Shown piece by piece: positions 49,234-60,800 of a DNA stretch of 64,000 nucleotides. The stretch is from positions 806,001 through 870,000 of the forward strand of contig JAZBQD010000034.1 of NCBI GenBank assembly GCA_036583965.1, read 5' to 3'. Position 1 is the first letter of the stretch, and every line of letters begins with the position of its first letter. The position numbers and the translations under genes were made by a program. The DNA is from Prunella strophiata (Eukaryota > Chordata > Aves > Passeriformes > Prunellidae). The notes beneath the pieces were generated by a model that worked only from the letters and a program-made list of their open reading frames with translations, made no database searches and was not told the DNA's origin.

Positions 49234-49274
49234 GCGGGATGTCCCTGCGGGATGTCCCTGCGGGATGTCCCTGC
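49234..49274. repeat. 13-bp tandem repeat, three copies
   Basis: GGGATGTCCCTGC repeated three times without change inside the CpG island. Confidence 0.95.
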
Positions 49275-49750
49275 CAGCGTCCAAAGCAGCCCCGGCACTG
49301 GGAGTCACCGAGGTGTCTGCAGAGCGCTCCCAGTGCCTTTTCCCACCCAATCCACCCCCGAGGAGCTGCAGGGTGGGGAGTGCAGGACCTGCAGAGCTCA
49401 TCGGGGCGAGAGAGACCTGCGAGAGCAGCGGGGTCACCCGCGGGCACGGAGCCTCCCCGTGCTGATACAGAAATCCTAAAGACCAGCCCTGAGTTCCTGT
49501 GCCCCAGGGCATTATCCGGCCGGGGGCAGACGCTGGGAAAGACGAGACGGGAGACAGGGTGGTCCCTGCTAACCCTCCCAGAGGCAGCCGGAACCAATTA
49601 CGGTTCCCAATTACCGCTCCCAATTAGCGCTCGCACAGCGCTGCCGGTGCTCGGGGAAGGCAGCGGGGCCGTTCCTAAGGGAAGACAAAAGGTGCCCATC
49701 CCTGGTGCCCGGCTGGATACACCCAGCTCCTGGGCAGAGATTTACAAAGC

Positions 49751-50621
49751 CCAAGGAAAATTCTGCGGGATCTCTCTTTGGTTCAGTCGCGATTTTGATT
49801 TGTTAAATTACTGTCTACAATATTTTTTAGAAAATAATCTCATTACTAAAACGAAACAAAAATCTACTAGGGAGAAAAATGAACCATTTCAGTGAGAGCT
49901 CACAGATTTTAGTGGACATGTGCCATGTGTTTGGTGGTGATGGAAACACTCAGGGAGACTGAGTGAGCTCAGAGAGCCTAAACCAGAGAGGCCTCGGCTC
50001 ACTGCAGCCCCTCATCCTGCTGCAGTGCCCAGAGGTGTTCCAAGAGGATGTTACCTACAGGCTTGGATAATCCCCGCTGATTTCTGTTATCTCCTGCCCT
50101 GAGTTCAGACCTGCAGAGGGCAGGGGCTCTGCCATGGAGCACCCACTGCCCAGAACAGTTTGGTCCTGGTGTGTGGGTGATTAACAAGTGACTCGAGTTC
50201 TGTTTCAGCACCACAGAGCATTGCACGAATGTGTTTAAAGTATCCAGGGAAAAGCTGGAGCTTGGAGAAGCCAAGGCTGGCTCCATCCCCCTGCCCTGCT
50301 GAGCAGCAGCAGCTGGGGGCTGTGGGGCAGGGCAGCCCCTGATCTGTCACTGTCACTGTCACAGAGCAGGGGCTGTGCTCGGCACTGTGGCACAGGGACA
50401 GCCCACACAGACACCACAGGGAGCCTGGGTGCCAGAGCAGCATCCCACAGGAGCATTTCCCACTGCAGGGATGGGCACAGCTGGGTCTGGCAGCACAGCC
50501 CAGGCCGGGGAGTGATCCTGGAGACTGGGCCTGGCCTGGGATTTTTCCCATTCAAGCTCTGCTGGAATGGGAAGCAGAAAAGGGTCTTTTCCAAAGGTCC
50601 TTTTCCCCTTCATCTCCCCAT
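49751..50621. other. Intergenic sequence, no gene recognised
   Basis: No gene recognised. A short TCACTG repeat lies at 50345-50362. Confidence 0.5.
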
Positions 50622-51072
50622 TGTGGGCAGCAGGGCAGGGGAGATTCTGACCCTGTGCTCAGGTGAGAGCCCACCTGCAGAGCTGCCCCAGCCCTGGGCC
50701 CAGCACAGGGAGGAGCTGGAGCTGCTGCAGCCAGGCCAGAGGAGGCTCCAGCATGAGCAGAGGGATGGAGCAGCTCTGCTGGCAGGAAAGGCTGGCACAG
50801 CTGGCATTGTTCACCTGCACAGGAGAAGCTTTGGGGTGAGCTCAGTGTGCCCTTGCAGGGCCTGAAGGAGCCCCAGGAAACATGGAGAGAGACAATTGCC
50901 AAGGGCTGGAGGGACAGGACACAGGGAATGGCTCCCACTGCCAGAGGGCAGGGCTGGATGGGATATTGGGCAGGAATTGCTCCCTGGGAGGGTGGGCAGG
51001 CCCTGGCACAGGGTGCCCAGAGCAGCTGTGGCTGCCCCTGGATCCCTGGCAGTGCCCAAGGCCAGGCTGGAT
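50622..51072 (+). mobile_element. CR1 internal fragment, near-identical to the 26-kb copy, no 3' end
   Basis: 50656-51070 repeats 26335-26751 with a single mismatch that I can find (GAATTGC here, GAATTGT there). Identity ends abruptly at AGGCCAGGCTGGA, about 125 bp before the CR1 3' end, and the element's upstream 200 bp are absent. A normal CR1 insertion always contains its 3' end, so this piece arose by another route or was later cut by a deletion. Confidence 0.88.
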
Positions 51073-52329
51073 GGAGTTTCTCCCCTCTGGAATTGTGCTG
51101 CTCTAACCCCATCCACAGGCAGCCTCAGGAGTTTAGGGAAGGGCTTGGCAGGAGATGCTGGGCCTGAGACCCCAGTGCCTGTGGGGGTCCCTGGAGCCCA
51201 GCCCTGCCCTCCTTGCCCGCCCTCCCAGGGCACTGCCCAGCCCCACAGGCACTCCATGCTCAGGACAGTGTGTGGAAGAGTCCAAAGGAGCCTAAGATCC
51301 CCCCAGGATGGGTGGGAGCACCCAGGGGAGTGGGGCCTCCATGACTTCTCTGGGAAATGCTCTGGTGGGAATTAACAGCCAACTGTGAAAGGCTGCAAGG
51401 GAAAACCCACAAAACAACCAAACCCAAAGGCCACCCAGGTGAGCTGGAATGTTAAAGCCTGACCTCAAGGTTTACACTGCAGATCCATCCCAGAGCTTTT
51501 GTGGCTTCTTTGGATAATGATCTCCAGCAAGGCCTTCAGAACCCTGTCAGGAGCTCAGCCAGGCTGTGCTTCCAGAGCACTCCTGGCACCAGGCAGAGGG
51601 GACTGGACTCACTCAGCTCCAGGGGCAGCCTCAGCCTGACAGCAGCAACGCCACTTCCAACACTCCTGTTCAGAATCAAGAGTGGGGCAAGGAGAACAAG
51701 AAGTCACCTGCACTGGAGTCATTCCTGAGGCCTGGATTTGCCAAAGCTGAGCCAGAACTGCTCGTATTTTTAGCAGAGTTTATGGCACCTCCAAAGCCTT
51801 TTCAGGTCAGTGTCTCCCAGAGACACCCACCAAGCCCAGCACTGAACAAGTCACTGCACAGCAGCTAAGGAAAGCCCAAGGCAAAGCTTTTCCTGAGTCA
51901 GAGCCCTGGAAGACTCTGCACAGCTCAAGGCATGGAGGTTGCTTCAACAAGCCAGGAGATGGGTAGTATTTTAAAAATTCTATCTACATTCCTGGTAAAG
52001 TAAGAAAAATTCCTCGTGATGTTCCTGCAGAGGCAGTGGGGGTCAGACCTCTGTGATGGGTGAATGAGCTCAGCTCCAGGTCTCACTGTTCCTTCCAAAT
52101 TTGGCCCCAAGAAAGGGAAGGGTGAAACAGCAGCTGCCACCCTCTGTGCCAGAGCAGGAGCTGGGCTGTGGCAGGTGAGTTTAGGCTCCACACTGCCCCA
52201 TGCCTTCCACTGGGATTGGGCTGGAAGGGCATTTACTGGGCAGGGATCCCCAACCGGGCTGCTCCAACCCATCCTCAACTCACACCCAAACTCTGCTGAG
52301 GTGACATCACTCATCCATTCATGTGACAA
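51073..52329. other. Spacer downstream of FBXW11, no gene recognised
   Basis: Sequence between the CR1 piece and the FBXW11 cleavage site. No coding frame with family resemblance and no RNA gene was seen. Confidence 0.5.
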
Positions 52330-54660
52330 ATTAAGTTCAAACTTTTTTTTATTAAGCACATTCCACAGTACAAAGCTTTAGATCATGAACGATATCTGTA
52401 CAATTTAACAGTTTCAAGAAGCTGTTCATACACCAACTTTCCAAACAGATAATTGGCAAACATAATTACAAGTTAGAATTAGACTATCCCAGTGCTTTGA
52501 AACATTAATATCGCAGTAATGTACAGTTGCTCAATTATGGTTAGCAAAACAAAGTCCAGAGTGCAGCCAGGATCACTACCATGAATCCCAGGAGTCGAGT
52601 TCCTTGGGTGCCAATCACAAAAGTCCACTGCTATGTTACACAAAGCACAAAGAAGTTTAGACTGCATGTCCAAATACCATTATCTCCCAAGGAAAAACAG
52701 GAATTTAAATCTTACACATGCATTTTTAAAAAAAGGACTCTGCTCTTTAGAAACAAAGAACCTTTTTCTTCAGGGCTGCAACAGATCTCTCTTTTTTAAA
52801 CAGTTTAATATTAAAGCTATTAGATGAGAAGGGTAAAGTAAGACACTTGCACGAACTACTGTCAAGCTTACCAAAAAGTGACCTCATGGACGCTCAGGAG
52901 CGAGTTTGCTCTTCTGGACTTCACCACATTCGCTCATCTGGATGAATAAATAGCTGAGTAACAGGGGGAGGTGGGGAGGGGAGCCCCTGCAGTGACCCCT
53001 GCCAGGGGCTGGGCTGGTGACACCTCGAGCTCCCCGCTGTCCCTCGGCACCGCCAGCCCCGGGACTGCGCAGGGAAAGGCAACAACCCCACAGAGCCAAC
53101 AGCTGCTGGCAGCACACAACAGCACAGAGGGACACAGACAGAAGGGCAGCACAGCCCGTGCCAGCCGAGCCTCCCCGCACGGCCCCACGGGCACTGAGGA
53201 GCCACGGGGCCGCCGCCGGCAGAAAATCCACTTTGCATTGCTCCACGTCTCCTCCCGGGCCGAGGACAGCGCAGGGGCTGCTGTGACCACACAGATGACA
53301 GGGGACGCTGTGAGAACTGAAGAAGCAGCTATGAAGGCTCCCTACCAAAAGCATGGAGGAGCCAGGACACGGCAGCCGATCTCCTGGGACACCAGCACGG
53401 AACGGGCACAGGGAGCAGAGCGGTGACTGGAATGAGCTCCTCTCACCGGCAGGAAGTGTCACAAATCAAACATAAATAATGGAACTTTGGCCCATGGTAT
53501 CTTCTCCACTGAGCAGCCAAACTAATGCTACCAAGGACATCAGTGGGGGCTGCAAGGCCCCACTGGTGTCAGAGACACACAGCTGCAAATCCCGCGGCAC
53601 AAAAATATAAGATACAGAACATAAATTAAACAGTTTTTAATTTTTAAAAAGTTTAGAAATTACATTTTAAAATATGTAGTTCCCATTAAAAAAACCAAAA
53701 AATAACCAAAACAAAAACAAAAACAAAACCCCAACTAATGAATACTGAAAACCTCCTTTTGCAGAGACAGTGTCTAGGTAATCATGTCACCACCAGTGCC
53801 AGGGGTCGGGACATCCTGCTGCCAAGTGCCACCACGCTGAGTGTTAGTGTGTAGTGTCAGGACACCCTGAGGCTGGCACCAGAGGCTCTGCTGTATGTAC
53901 AAGGTATCTACATGCTTACACAGTATCTGAGATGAGGGAAGCACACAGGGAAGGAGGGGGACTACAGCAAACATCAGGAAGCGCAGGACGGCGAGTACAG
54001 AGCACAGGGCAAAGGAAAAAGACAGTGCTGTACAACTAGCTCAGATAACCTAGCCTGAATTACAGGGAATCTTTAATTTAAAAGAAATTATTGGTGCAGA
54101 AACAAGTAAACTGTAATCCAAAAATATTACTGAGCAACTCAGAAATATTTCTAAAAGTCCAACGTACACCTATGGAACAGAACGGGCTCTGAACCTGCCA
54201 TGGGGAACGCCTAAAGGACAGTGGTGACTGGAAAGCAAAGCTCTGTACATTCTGGGCATGTGTTTGGCACCCAATTTTCACTGGAGAATGTTTTTTTTTT
54301 TTTTCTTTAAAGTCAGACAAAAGTGCAAAGCAATATAAATTAGGCCAAGTCCTTTCTTGACTTCTGATTTATATCTGAAAAACAAGCCATCAGAGTTCAG
54401 TTTCTACGGACAATTTACATGTGAAGCTTTGGATTTCTCACAGCAGGGAAGGATAGGCTTCTGAAACTCATCTACTCCAAGTCAGTGAATTTGTAGCAAA
54501 TTCAAAGACGACCACTGAGAGCAGGAAAGATTAAGAAATTTAGATATAGAATTGTGCTGCTTTGCATCTACACAGCATCTAGAACCAATTCTGACTTTAG
54601 CTGTCAATCATCTTCAGGCATGTAGTAGCCAAAAATCCAGTAGTTCAAGACTGTGGAACC
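52330..54660 (-). other. FBXW11: FBXW11 terminal 3'-UTR exon
   Basis: Non-coding terminal exon of about 2.3 kb. Its acceptor is a pyrimidine tract and cag ending at 54661, and the exon opens GGTTCCACAGTCTTGAACTA. That resembles the start of the vertebrate FBXW11 distal 3' UTR as I remember it. It runs AT-rich with U/A-rich tracts (53630-53740 is A-rich on the plus strand, so U-rich in the RNA) and one GC-rich, CpG-containing stretch near 53020-53290. It ends just past an AATAAA signal at 52348-52353. The end point is estimated as 15-20 nt beyond the signal. Confidence 0.82.
52348..52353 (-). promoter_or_regulatory. FBXW11 distal poly(A) signal
   Basis: AATAAA on the minus strand, read inside TTAATAAAAAAAAG. 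The minus-strand sequence beyond it (52330 down to about 52270) becomes G/U-rich (GAATGGATGAGTGATGTC, GAGTTTGGGTGTGAG), as expected of a downstream cleavage element. The resulting UTR length of about 2.3 kb is typical for this gene. Confidence 0.75.
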
Positions 54661-55977
54661 CTGAAAAAGACAAAAGACAAGTGAACTGAGAGGAGGCACA
54701 GAGCAAGCAGCATCCCCAGGGGCTCAGGCCCACAGCATCCTTTGCATCCAGGCTAAGAGGGGAAGGGCAGAGCACGTGCAGGAGGTGACACTCGTGCAGG
54801 ACAGCCAGGGCTGCTGGCCAGGAGCTCCCCAGTGCAGCCCTTCCTGCAGGGGAGCTGCCCCAGGGCTCTGGGCTGGGCTCTGAGCCCCACTGCAGCAAGA
54901 GCCAGGCTTCTGCATGGCTCTGGGTCCTGGCAGTGACCCACAGGCAGTTTCCTCTCACAAAGCCACAGTCCCAGCCCTGGTGGGCACAGCCAGGGACCCT
55001 CCAGCTCAGCCCCCTGAACCCAATCCAAAATGGCCAGGGGATCATTCTTCCTTCCTCACACTGCAGAGGAAGAGTTCTGCACAGGAGGCAAGTTCAGCTG
55101 CTTTAATATCCGAGCAGCTTTTAGGAAAACAGACAAAACCCTCAAATACTTTGATAATCCCATTTCCAGCCTGATGGCTCTGTTATCAGCTTGGAGGCAG
55201 TGTAGGGTCTGAGTGTAGTTAAATCTGAGCTTTGATTTTACCTGCCACTTCCCAAAACCATCTTGGATGGACTAGGGAGAACTTCCCTCTTCTGATATGA
55301 TAGTCCCATGAAAGGTTAAAACATCCTTAGGCACTTGCTCTTGACTTCCCTTCCCTCAGCCCAAGGCCTAATGCTTAATACCAGAATATTAGACTATCAT
55401 ATGGTAACAATTTTTATCATGTTACAATAAACAACAGGAATTCAACAGAAAGCAATAGAACTCTCACAGCCAACTGCCAGGACTGTCAAAACTGATCCAC
55501 TTTGAAGAGCCTCACATTGCAAAGCCTGTAAAAACGTGTGCTTGCTTCAAAACTCACAAGACTGTGATGTCTGAAAGCTTATAAAACTGTCTCATTAAAT
55601 GTCATGATGAAATATTAGCTGTTTGACCATAATTTTATGTAGATTTAGGGGTTTTGGATACTGAAGTCAGACAAACCTGTCAAAAAGTGACATCACAGCA
55701 TCTCTGCACTAGAGGAAATAGTTGTTAAGGTACTGTCATTACCAACACCAGGACCTGGGGGCTGTGTGGTCCCAGCTGTGCCTCCTGGGCCAGGCAGACT
55801 GAGCTGTGCTCAACTGCCAAGTGTGCAGGATGTAAGCAGCAGAAACCCTTGCCAAAAGCCTCTCCCACTGCCCTGGCAAACCCCAAAGATGGAGCCATGT
55901 GTGCCACGTGGCCAAGTGACACCAGCACAGTGCTGCTCAAGGAATGACAGGAATTTTATACAACTCTTCATTTCTTG

Positions 55978-56205
55978 ACCTGAAGGAGCAGCTGGAGCTG
56001 GACCAGGCCAGGGCCAGGCTGGATTTTGGGAGAAGTTTCTTCCCCCCTGGGCACTGCCAGGCTCCCCAGGGAATGGGCACAGCCCCGAGGCTGGCAGAGC
56101 TCCAGGGATGCACAGGGGGGATTGTTGGGGGGTCTGGGCAAGGCCAGGAGCTGGATTGATGGTGCTGCTGGGTCCCTTCCAGCTCAGGACAGTCTATAAT
56201 TCTGT
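55978..56205 (+). mobile_element. CR1 3' fragment in the FBXW11 3'-UTR intron
   Basis: Plus-strand CR1, antisense to FBXW11. Landmarks: GGAGCTGGACCAGGCCAGGG, GGCTCCCCAGGGAATGGGCA, TGGGTCCCTTCCAGCTCAGG, then a degraded ATAATTCTGTG tail. It belongs to the same subfamily as the 24-kb copy. Confidence 0.85.
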
Positions 56206-57545
56206 GTTTCTTTCGTGCTTAAGACACACTACACGTGCCTTTAAAGATCCATGCCCAATCTGTAATTTAAATCAGATTTTGTCCATGTCAAATTATCATT
56301 TTAGCTAACAGAAGCAAGCACTGATGCAGGACTAGAAGGCAGATGGAGACTGTTTATAAAATGCAGCCTTTCCAGGTGTCCCTGTCCCACCTCAAGCAGG
56401 ATGAGCCACTCCATGAGTTTCACTAAGCTACCCCAGCAGCAGGATTCTTAAAACCTGCTGTGAAGGGAAGGTTTAGCTGGGATTCTGCACATGGCCCCTG
56501 TTCACAGCATTAGAGCTCTTCCTTATTCCAGGGCCTGAGTACAGGAATGCTGACACGCAGCTCAGCCTGGCAATGGCCAACTGCTGGCTCAGACCCTGCA
56601 AAGCAATGTGCCAACAGATCCCAGTGTCAGATCCAGACAGGAGGCTGCCCTGGTGCTTTTAAAAGGAGTCCAGTAGCAGGGAAGGCAGCTAACCTTTCCT
56701 GAGGTGAAAGAAAACTCATCTTTTAGCAAGAGCACCTCAAAGTGTGTCTCCACAAGGGAAGGGATTTCCCAGCCAGACACAAAGGTCCTGCAGGAGTGCA
56801 AAAACCTCACATTGCCACAGCAGGGACAAATGTATCCAGAGAGATAATGAAAATCCCTTCTTACAGGAAGGCTTTCCACACCATGTTTAAAGAAAGTATT
56901 CATTATCTACTTCAAATAAAGTAAATCCTTCCTGTTGCGGCAATGTCACTCCCAGCTCCTCTTGCTGTGGTGTCTCCATTCCTGGGAAGCACTGGCAGAG
57001 CCTGCTGTGCTTTGGAAGGCAGTGCCTGTGTTTTCAAGCCCCAGCACTCACAGGTAGGTGTAGTTTGAAGTGCAATTGTTGGCAGAGAGAAGAATTCACA
57101 CTCCCAACAAAGGGCTTTGAGCACTGACTGCAGTGACTGGGAAAGGGAACCAAACTCCAGCAAGTTCTGGGCTCTGTTTCAGACAGCTCTGAGCTGTGCT
57201 GGTGAGCTCTGAGAGCTCTCCCTGCCACTTGTGCTCCTCACAGAGCTGCTGCTCCTACCCCAGATCCCTGCAGAGGCCCTGCACTGCTCCTTGCACAGCT
57301 CCCCACAGCCAGCAGGTACATGGAGAGCTTCCACCAGCTCCCACTTCATGGGACAGCTGGAATGCCTGTGCCATACAGCAAGGCTCCTCAATTCCCAGCA
57401 ATGCTGTGAACACATGACAGCTCTCTCTAACATGCCTGAACACCCAATTATAACCATGAGGGTTTACAGAAGGGGGAAGCCAACAAGACATGCTGGAGCA
57501 GGACCACACAAAGATTAGATAGGGAAAGAAGTGGCATAAAAAGGT

Positions 57546-57551
57546 TTTATT
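57546..57551 (-). promoter_or_regulatory. Possible proximal (intronic) poly(A) signal of FBXW11
   Basis: AATAAA on the minus strand about 95 nt inside the 3'-UTR intron and about 123 nt after the stop codon. If used, it would give a short 3' UTR that skips the terminal exon without changing the protein. The signal is canonical, but its use is not shown by sequence alone. Confidence 0.35.
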
Positions 57552-57646
57552 TTCTTAAGGAAAACCTCAGCTTGTTTGACTAAGCCAAGCTGCAAGCAGA
57601 GGGAAGGTTTCAGACATTTCCCAGACCCAGCCAGAGGGAGCCTTAC

Positions 57647-57835
57647 CTTCTGAGGGCAGTAAAGTGCAGACTGTTATCTGGAGATGTAGGTATATGTTCT
57701 AGATGGAGAGCGGGTCTCGTTCTGGGCACTCGGTGGCACATTTAAGAAATCCCAAATCAGAATTGTATCATCATGGGAACTACTAATGATCTGAAATTCA
57801 TCAAACTGGAGCCTGAAGACACGTCCTGAATGTTC
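57647..57835 (-). CDS. FBXW11: FBXW11 last coding exon: WD repeat 7, C-terminus, stop, start of 3' UTR
   Basis: 189 nt. Coding part 57674-57835 gives 53 residues from [10 protein letters not shown] to TYTYISR, then TAA at 57674-57676. The acceptor is cccacag ending at 57836. A good donor (CAGAAG then gtaagg) sits 27 nt after the stop, at 57645-57646, so the 3' UTR is interrupted by an intron. The C-terminal tail after the WD7 Trp-Asp ([15 protein letters not shown]) is the clearest FBXW11-versus-BTRC diagnostic. The stop lies fewer than about 50 nt before the junction, so by the usual rule it should not trigger nonsense-mediated decay. Confidence 0.95.
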
Positions 57836-60800
57836 CTGTGGGCAAGAGGCAAGCAGTGAGCAAGGCAAGAGTGAAACATGGCAGTGCACTGGTATCACAC
57901 AGGGATCTGGACATACAAGGTGTGTTCAAACTCTGAGATGCTGACTAAAAAACCTTCATAATTACACACAGATCAAAGAAAAGCTGCTTTTGTATGGAAA
58001 TTCTTTACAGAAAACACACGGCTCCCAAATCATATGTGTGTCATATCCTCAGCCTCTCTCAGTGGGCCCAGCCCAGCCACAGGCTGAGATTACTCCAGAT
58101 GGAAGCTGTCTGTCCACCAAGGAGCAGCAATTTTGGCCCCTGGCTGGCACTGATGCTCTGCCAGGGCTCCTTCTCCTGCAGAATTCTCTGCTGGTTCTGT
58201 TTTTGTGCAGCCTCAAACAGCAATCACAGCTCCACCCTGCTGAGAGGATCCTCACGCTCACACAGCAGCAGCCAGGAATTCAAACTCTGCCATAAGAGGG
58301 GGAGCACATGCTCCAGCAGCTCTTCCAACAAATCTCAAAGTGGCACAAGAAGCCCAGAAAAGGCTCTCCCTTTAGTCCAGCTTATCCATTTTCATTACAT
58401 TTAAAGTGAGGACTCTGCCTTTACTGGAGCACTAACCCAAGCTGGCAGAGTGATCCCAAACTCCAACCTGAGCTACAGGATACCCACAGAACATACAAAG
58501 AACTTTTTCACTAAAACTAAATAAAAGAATAGTTAAATCTCATCTCTATACCAAAACTACTGAAGAGAAAGAAAAAGGAGAAGCACTTCCAGCCACGTAA
58601 GCACTTATCCAGGTGTTGGAAAGGCCAAGCACATGCATCACCTACAGTCAAGGACTCTGAATTGCTATGGGCTCGTCAAAATGACTCCTGAAGGAAAGTT
58701 CCACACACATTTGAGTGGAAAGAACAAGGAATTCATTCCCCCATCTATTTTTAATTAAGTCTGCTGTCATAAGCCAAAGCCCTCATTACAAAGGAAAATA
58801 TACCTTAAGCAACTTAAGCCTTAAATGTGACTGTCCTCTGAAGGGCTGAGAGTTCCTGTGGCAATCTGTTGGACTCAGCCTCCCTTTCCCCTTCCCAGCT
58901 CTTCCTTCCAAAGTGAAGGGTTAGGAAAAAAGTCTGGGAAAGGCTCACAAGATTCCTGGTCCTTTTTTAATAAGAGGGAATTTAAAAGCAGCCCTACAGT
59001 GATATTAGGGAAACACACCAATAACCAGAGTGATGTGATACAGTATCATGATCATTTCTTTTTCTTTTAAGAGTATCTGAGAATCTCAAACCAGAAAAAT
59101 TTGACCTTTCATTTAAGCTCAGATGCAAATAATTCAGGATATGACAATACATTTTTCTTCATTCTTAAGCGCTCTAGACTTTATAAACCATCCTGACATT
59201 CCCACCTATCCCCCAATAATGCATTAAAACACCCCTGACTACTCCAAATTAATTAATTTTTACTTACCACTAACGTACGCAAGCATAATGTACTTGCTGG
59301 GGCACGAGGGTCAAGAGCAGCTTGCAAGTCCCAAACTTTAATTTTCCTAAAAGTAAGAGAAGGAAGTCATTATGAAAACATAGAAAATAACATCCAAAGC
59401 CCTGGAAAGCTTGCCAGGTTTTCCCTACAGCTACTTCCTCAGAATCAAGCACAATGTGAGAAATACTAATGCTCAAGCTTGTAAAAGCCAGGTAGTTTTG
59501 TGTTTCTTTGCAGCAGCCATTTCAGTGATGGCTCTGTGATGGCTGTGACAGACAAGCTGACAATGCACACACAGACCCCTCTGCAATGTGGGAATGAAGC
59601 TGGGCCCACCAACCCCAGGCACACACTGAGCCCAAATAAAAGGCTACAGCCAAATGCAGTTCCAGAACTGTTTTCAGTAACTCTCCAGACAGAGAAAGAA
59701 ATGGAGAATTTGGATATGGATGTAACTGCCATGAATCCACAATGCACTGCAGACACTGAGCAAACCAGAGGTGCTCTGGAGAGGAGTCCTGCCATCAGCC
59801 CCACAGAAACAGTCTGCAGACTCCTGAGAGCCCCACAAGAGAAAGGCTAAATTTTGGGAACTGCTTTCAAACCTACCCATCGTAGGCTCCACTAACAATC
59901 CTCTTGTTGTCGAACCTGATGCACCGAACCAGCTCTTCATGGCCTTCTAATACTCTTAAACAGGCACCACATTCAATATCCCAGAGCCTGGGGAGAACAC
60001 AGGAGAAAGGCTGATTCCCACACCCAGGGTTAAGCACAGCCTGGTTTGCTGTGGGAGGTATGAAATTTGCTTAAAAAAATGTTATTCAGAGCAGCTACAG
60101 TACACATATCAAAATTATTGCAATCATTCAAAATCACATGCAAGTAAAGCTCAGATGTGTGTTATTCTGGGAAATTCTAACAGTTTTTTCTGTTCTCTGT
60201 AAGCCATTGATTAGAAGTTCAGAAAGTAAGAAAGCCAGGGAGCAATGTCTTCCCCATCTCTCCCAGCAGATGACAAGGTGATACAGCAGTAGAGAAGAGG
60301 CTTTGTTCACTCTGAAACCTCAGTATCTCACTCTTTCAGGAGGTTGTGAAACGTTTACTCCCACACTGAGGTAAGCCCCATTCATAAACCATCTGCTCTA
60401 ATGGCAAGCCATTGGAAGGATGCTTTGCAGCATCAAAGTTGAGGGAAATCCTGTTTTCAGGACAGAAGGCCCCTGCTGCCCACGGCCAGCAGCTGGTGGC
60501 ACCCACCTGATGGTGTTGTCCGAGGAGCCGCTGACCACGAGGCGGTCGCGGTACTGCAGGCAGGCGATGCCGCGCTTGTGCCCGTTCAGGGTCCGCACGA
60601 ACTCGCACGTGCTGGTGCTCCACACCTGGGGACAAGGACAAACTCCCTGAGAGCTGCACCAAACAGGGCTCCTGCACCACGCCAGAAGCCTCTAGGAATT
60701 CACAAACAGAGGGGCCTGAGGCTGACAGAGGACTGAAAACCCACAGAGCATCTTCAGAGGCAAAGAGCAGGGCCTGGGCACCAGTGGGGACCAGAGCCAC

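Larger units (their letters stand above)
48230..49750. promoter_or_regulatory. CpG island of about 1.5 kb
   Basis: Composition switches abruptly from AT-rich to GC-rich with dense CpG at about 48233 and fades after about 49720 (CTCGGGGAAGGCAGCGGGGC). CpG islands of this size usually mark promoters. There is no confirmed gene start here: FBXW11 reads toward it from the right and ends 2.6 kb away. Open frames of 246-479 codons on both strands overlap each other and reflect low stop frequency in GC-rich DNA. It could be a promoter for an unseen gene or lncRNA, or a repeat-driven GC-rich patch. Confidence 0.7.
54661..57646 (-). other. FBXW11 3'-UTR intron
   Basis: Intron of 2986 bp between the stop-codon exon and the terminal UTR exon, GT at 57645-57646 and AG at 54661-54662. 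It contains one plus-strand CR1 3' fragment (55978-56205). No coding exon was recognised inside it; the open frames here are short and lack family resemblance. Confidence 0.8.

Noticed and set aside
48184..49895. Long open frames in the CpG island (479, 393, 321, 292 codons)
   Set aside because: They overlap on both strands and in several frames, have no recognisable domain, and fit low stop-codon frequency in GC-rich DNA plus the 51-bp repeat.
1..52329. Exons of FGF18 or another neighbour expected by gene order
   Set aside because: I looked for FGF-type sequences among the open frames and saw none, so the interval is treated as intergenic.
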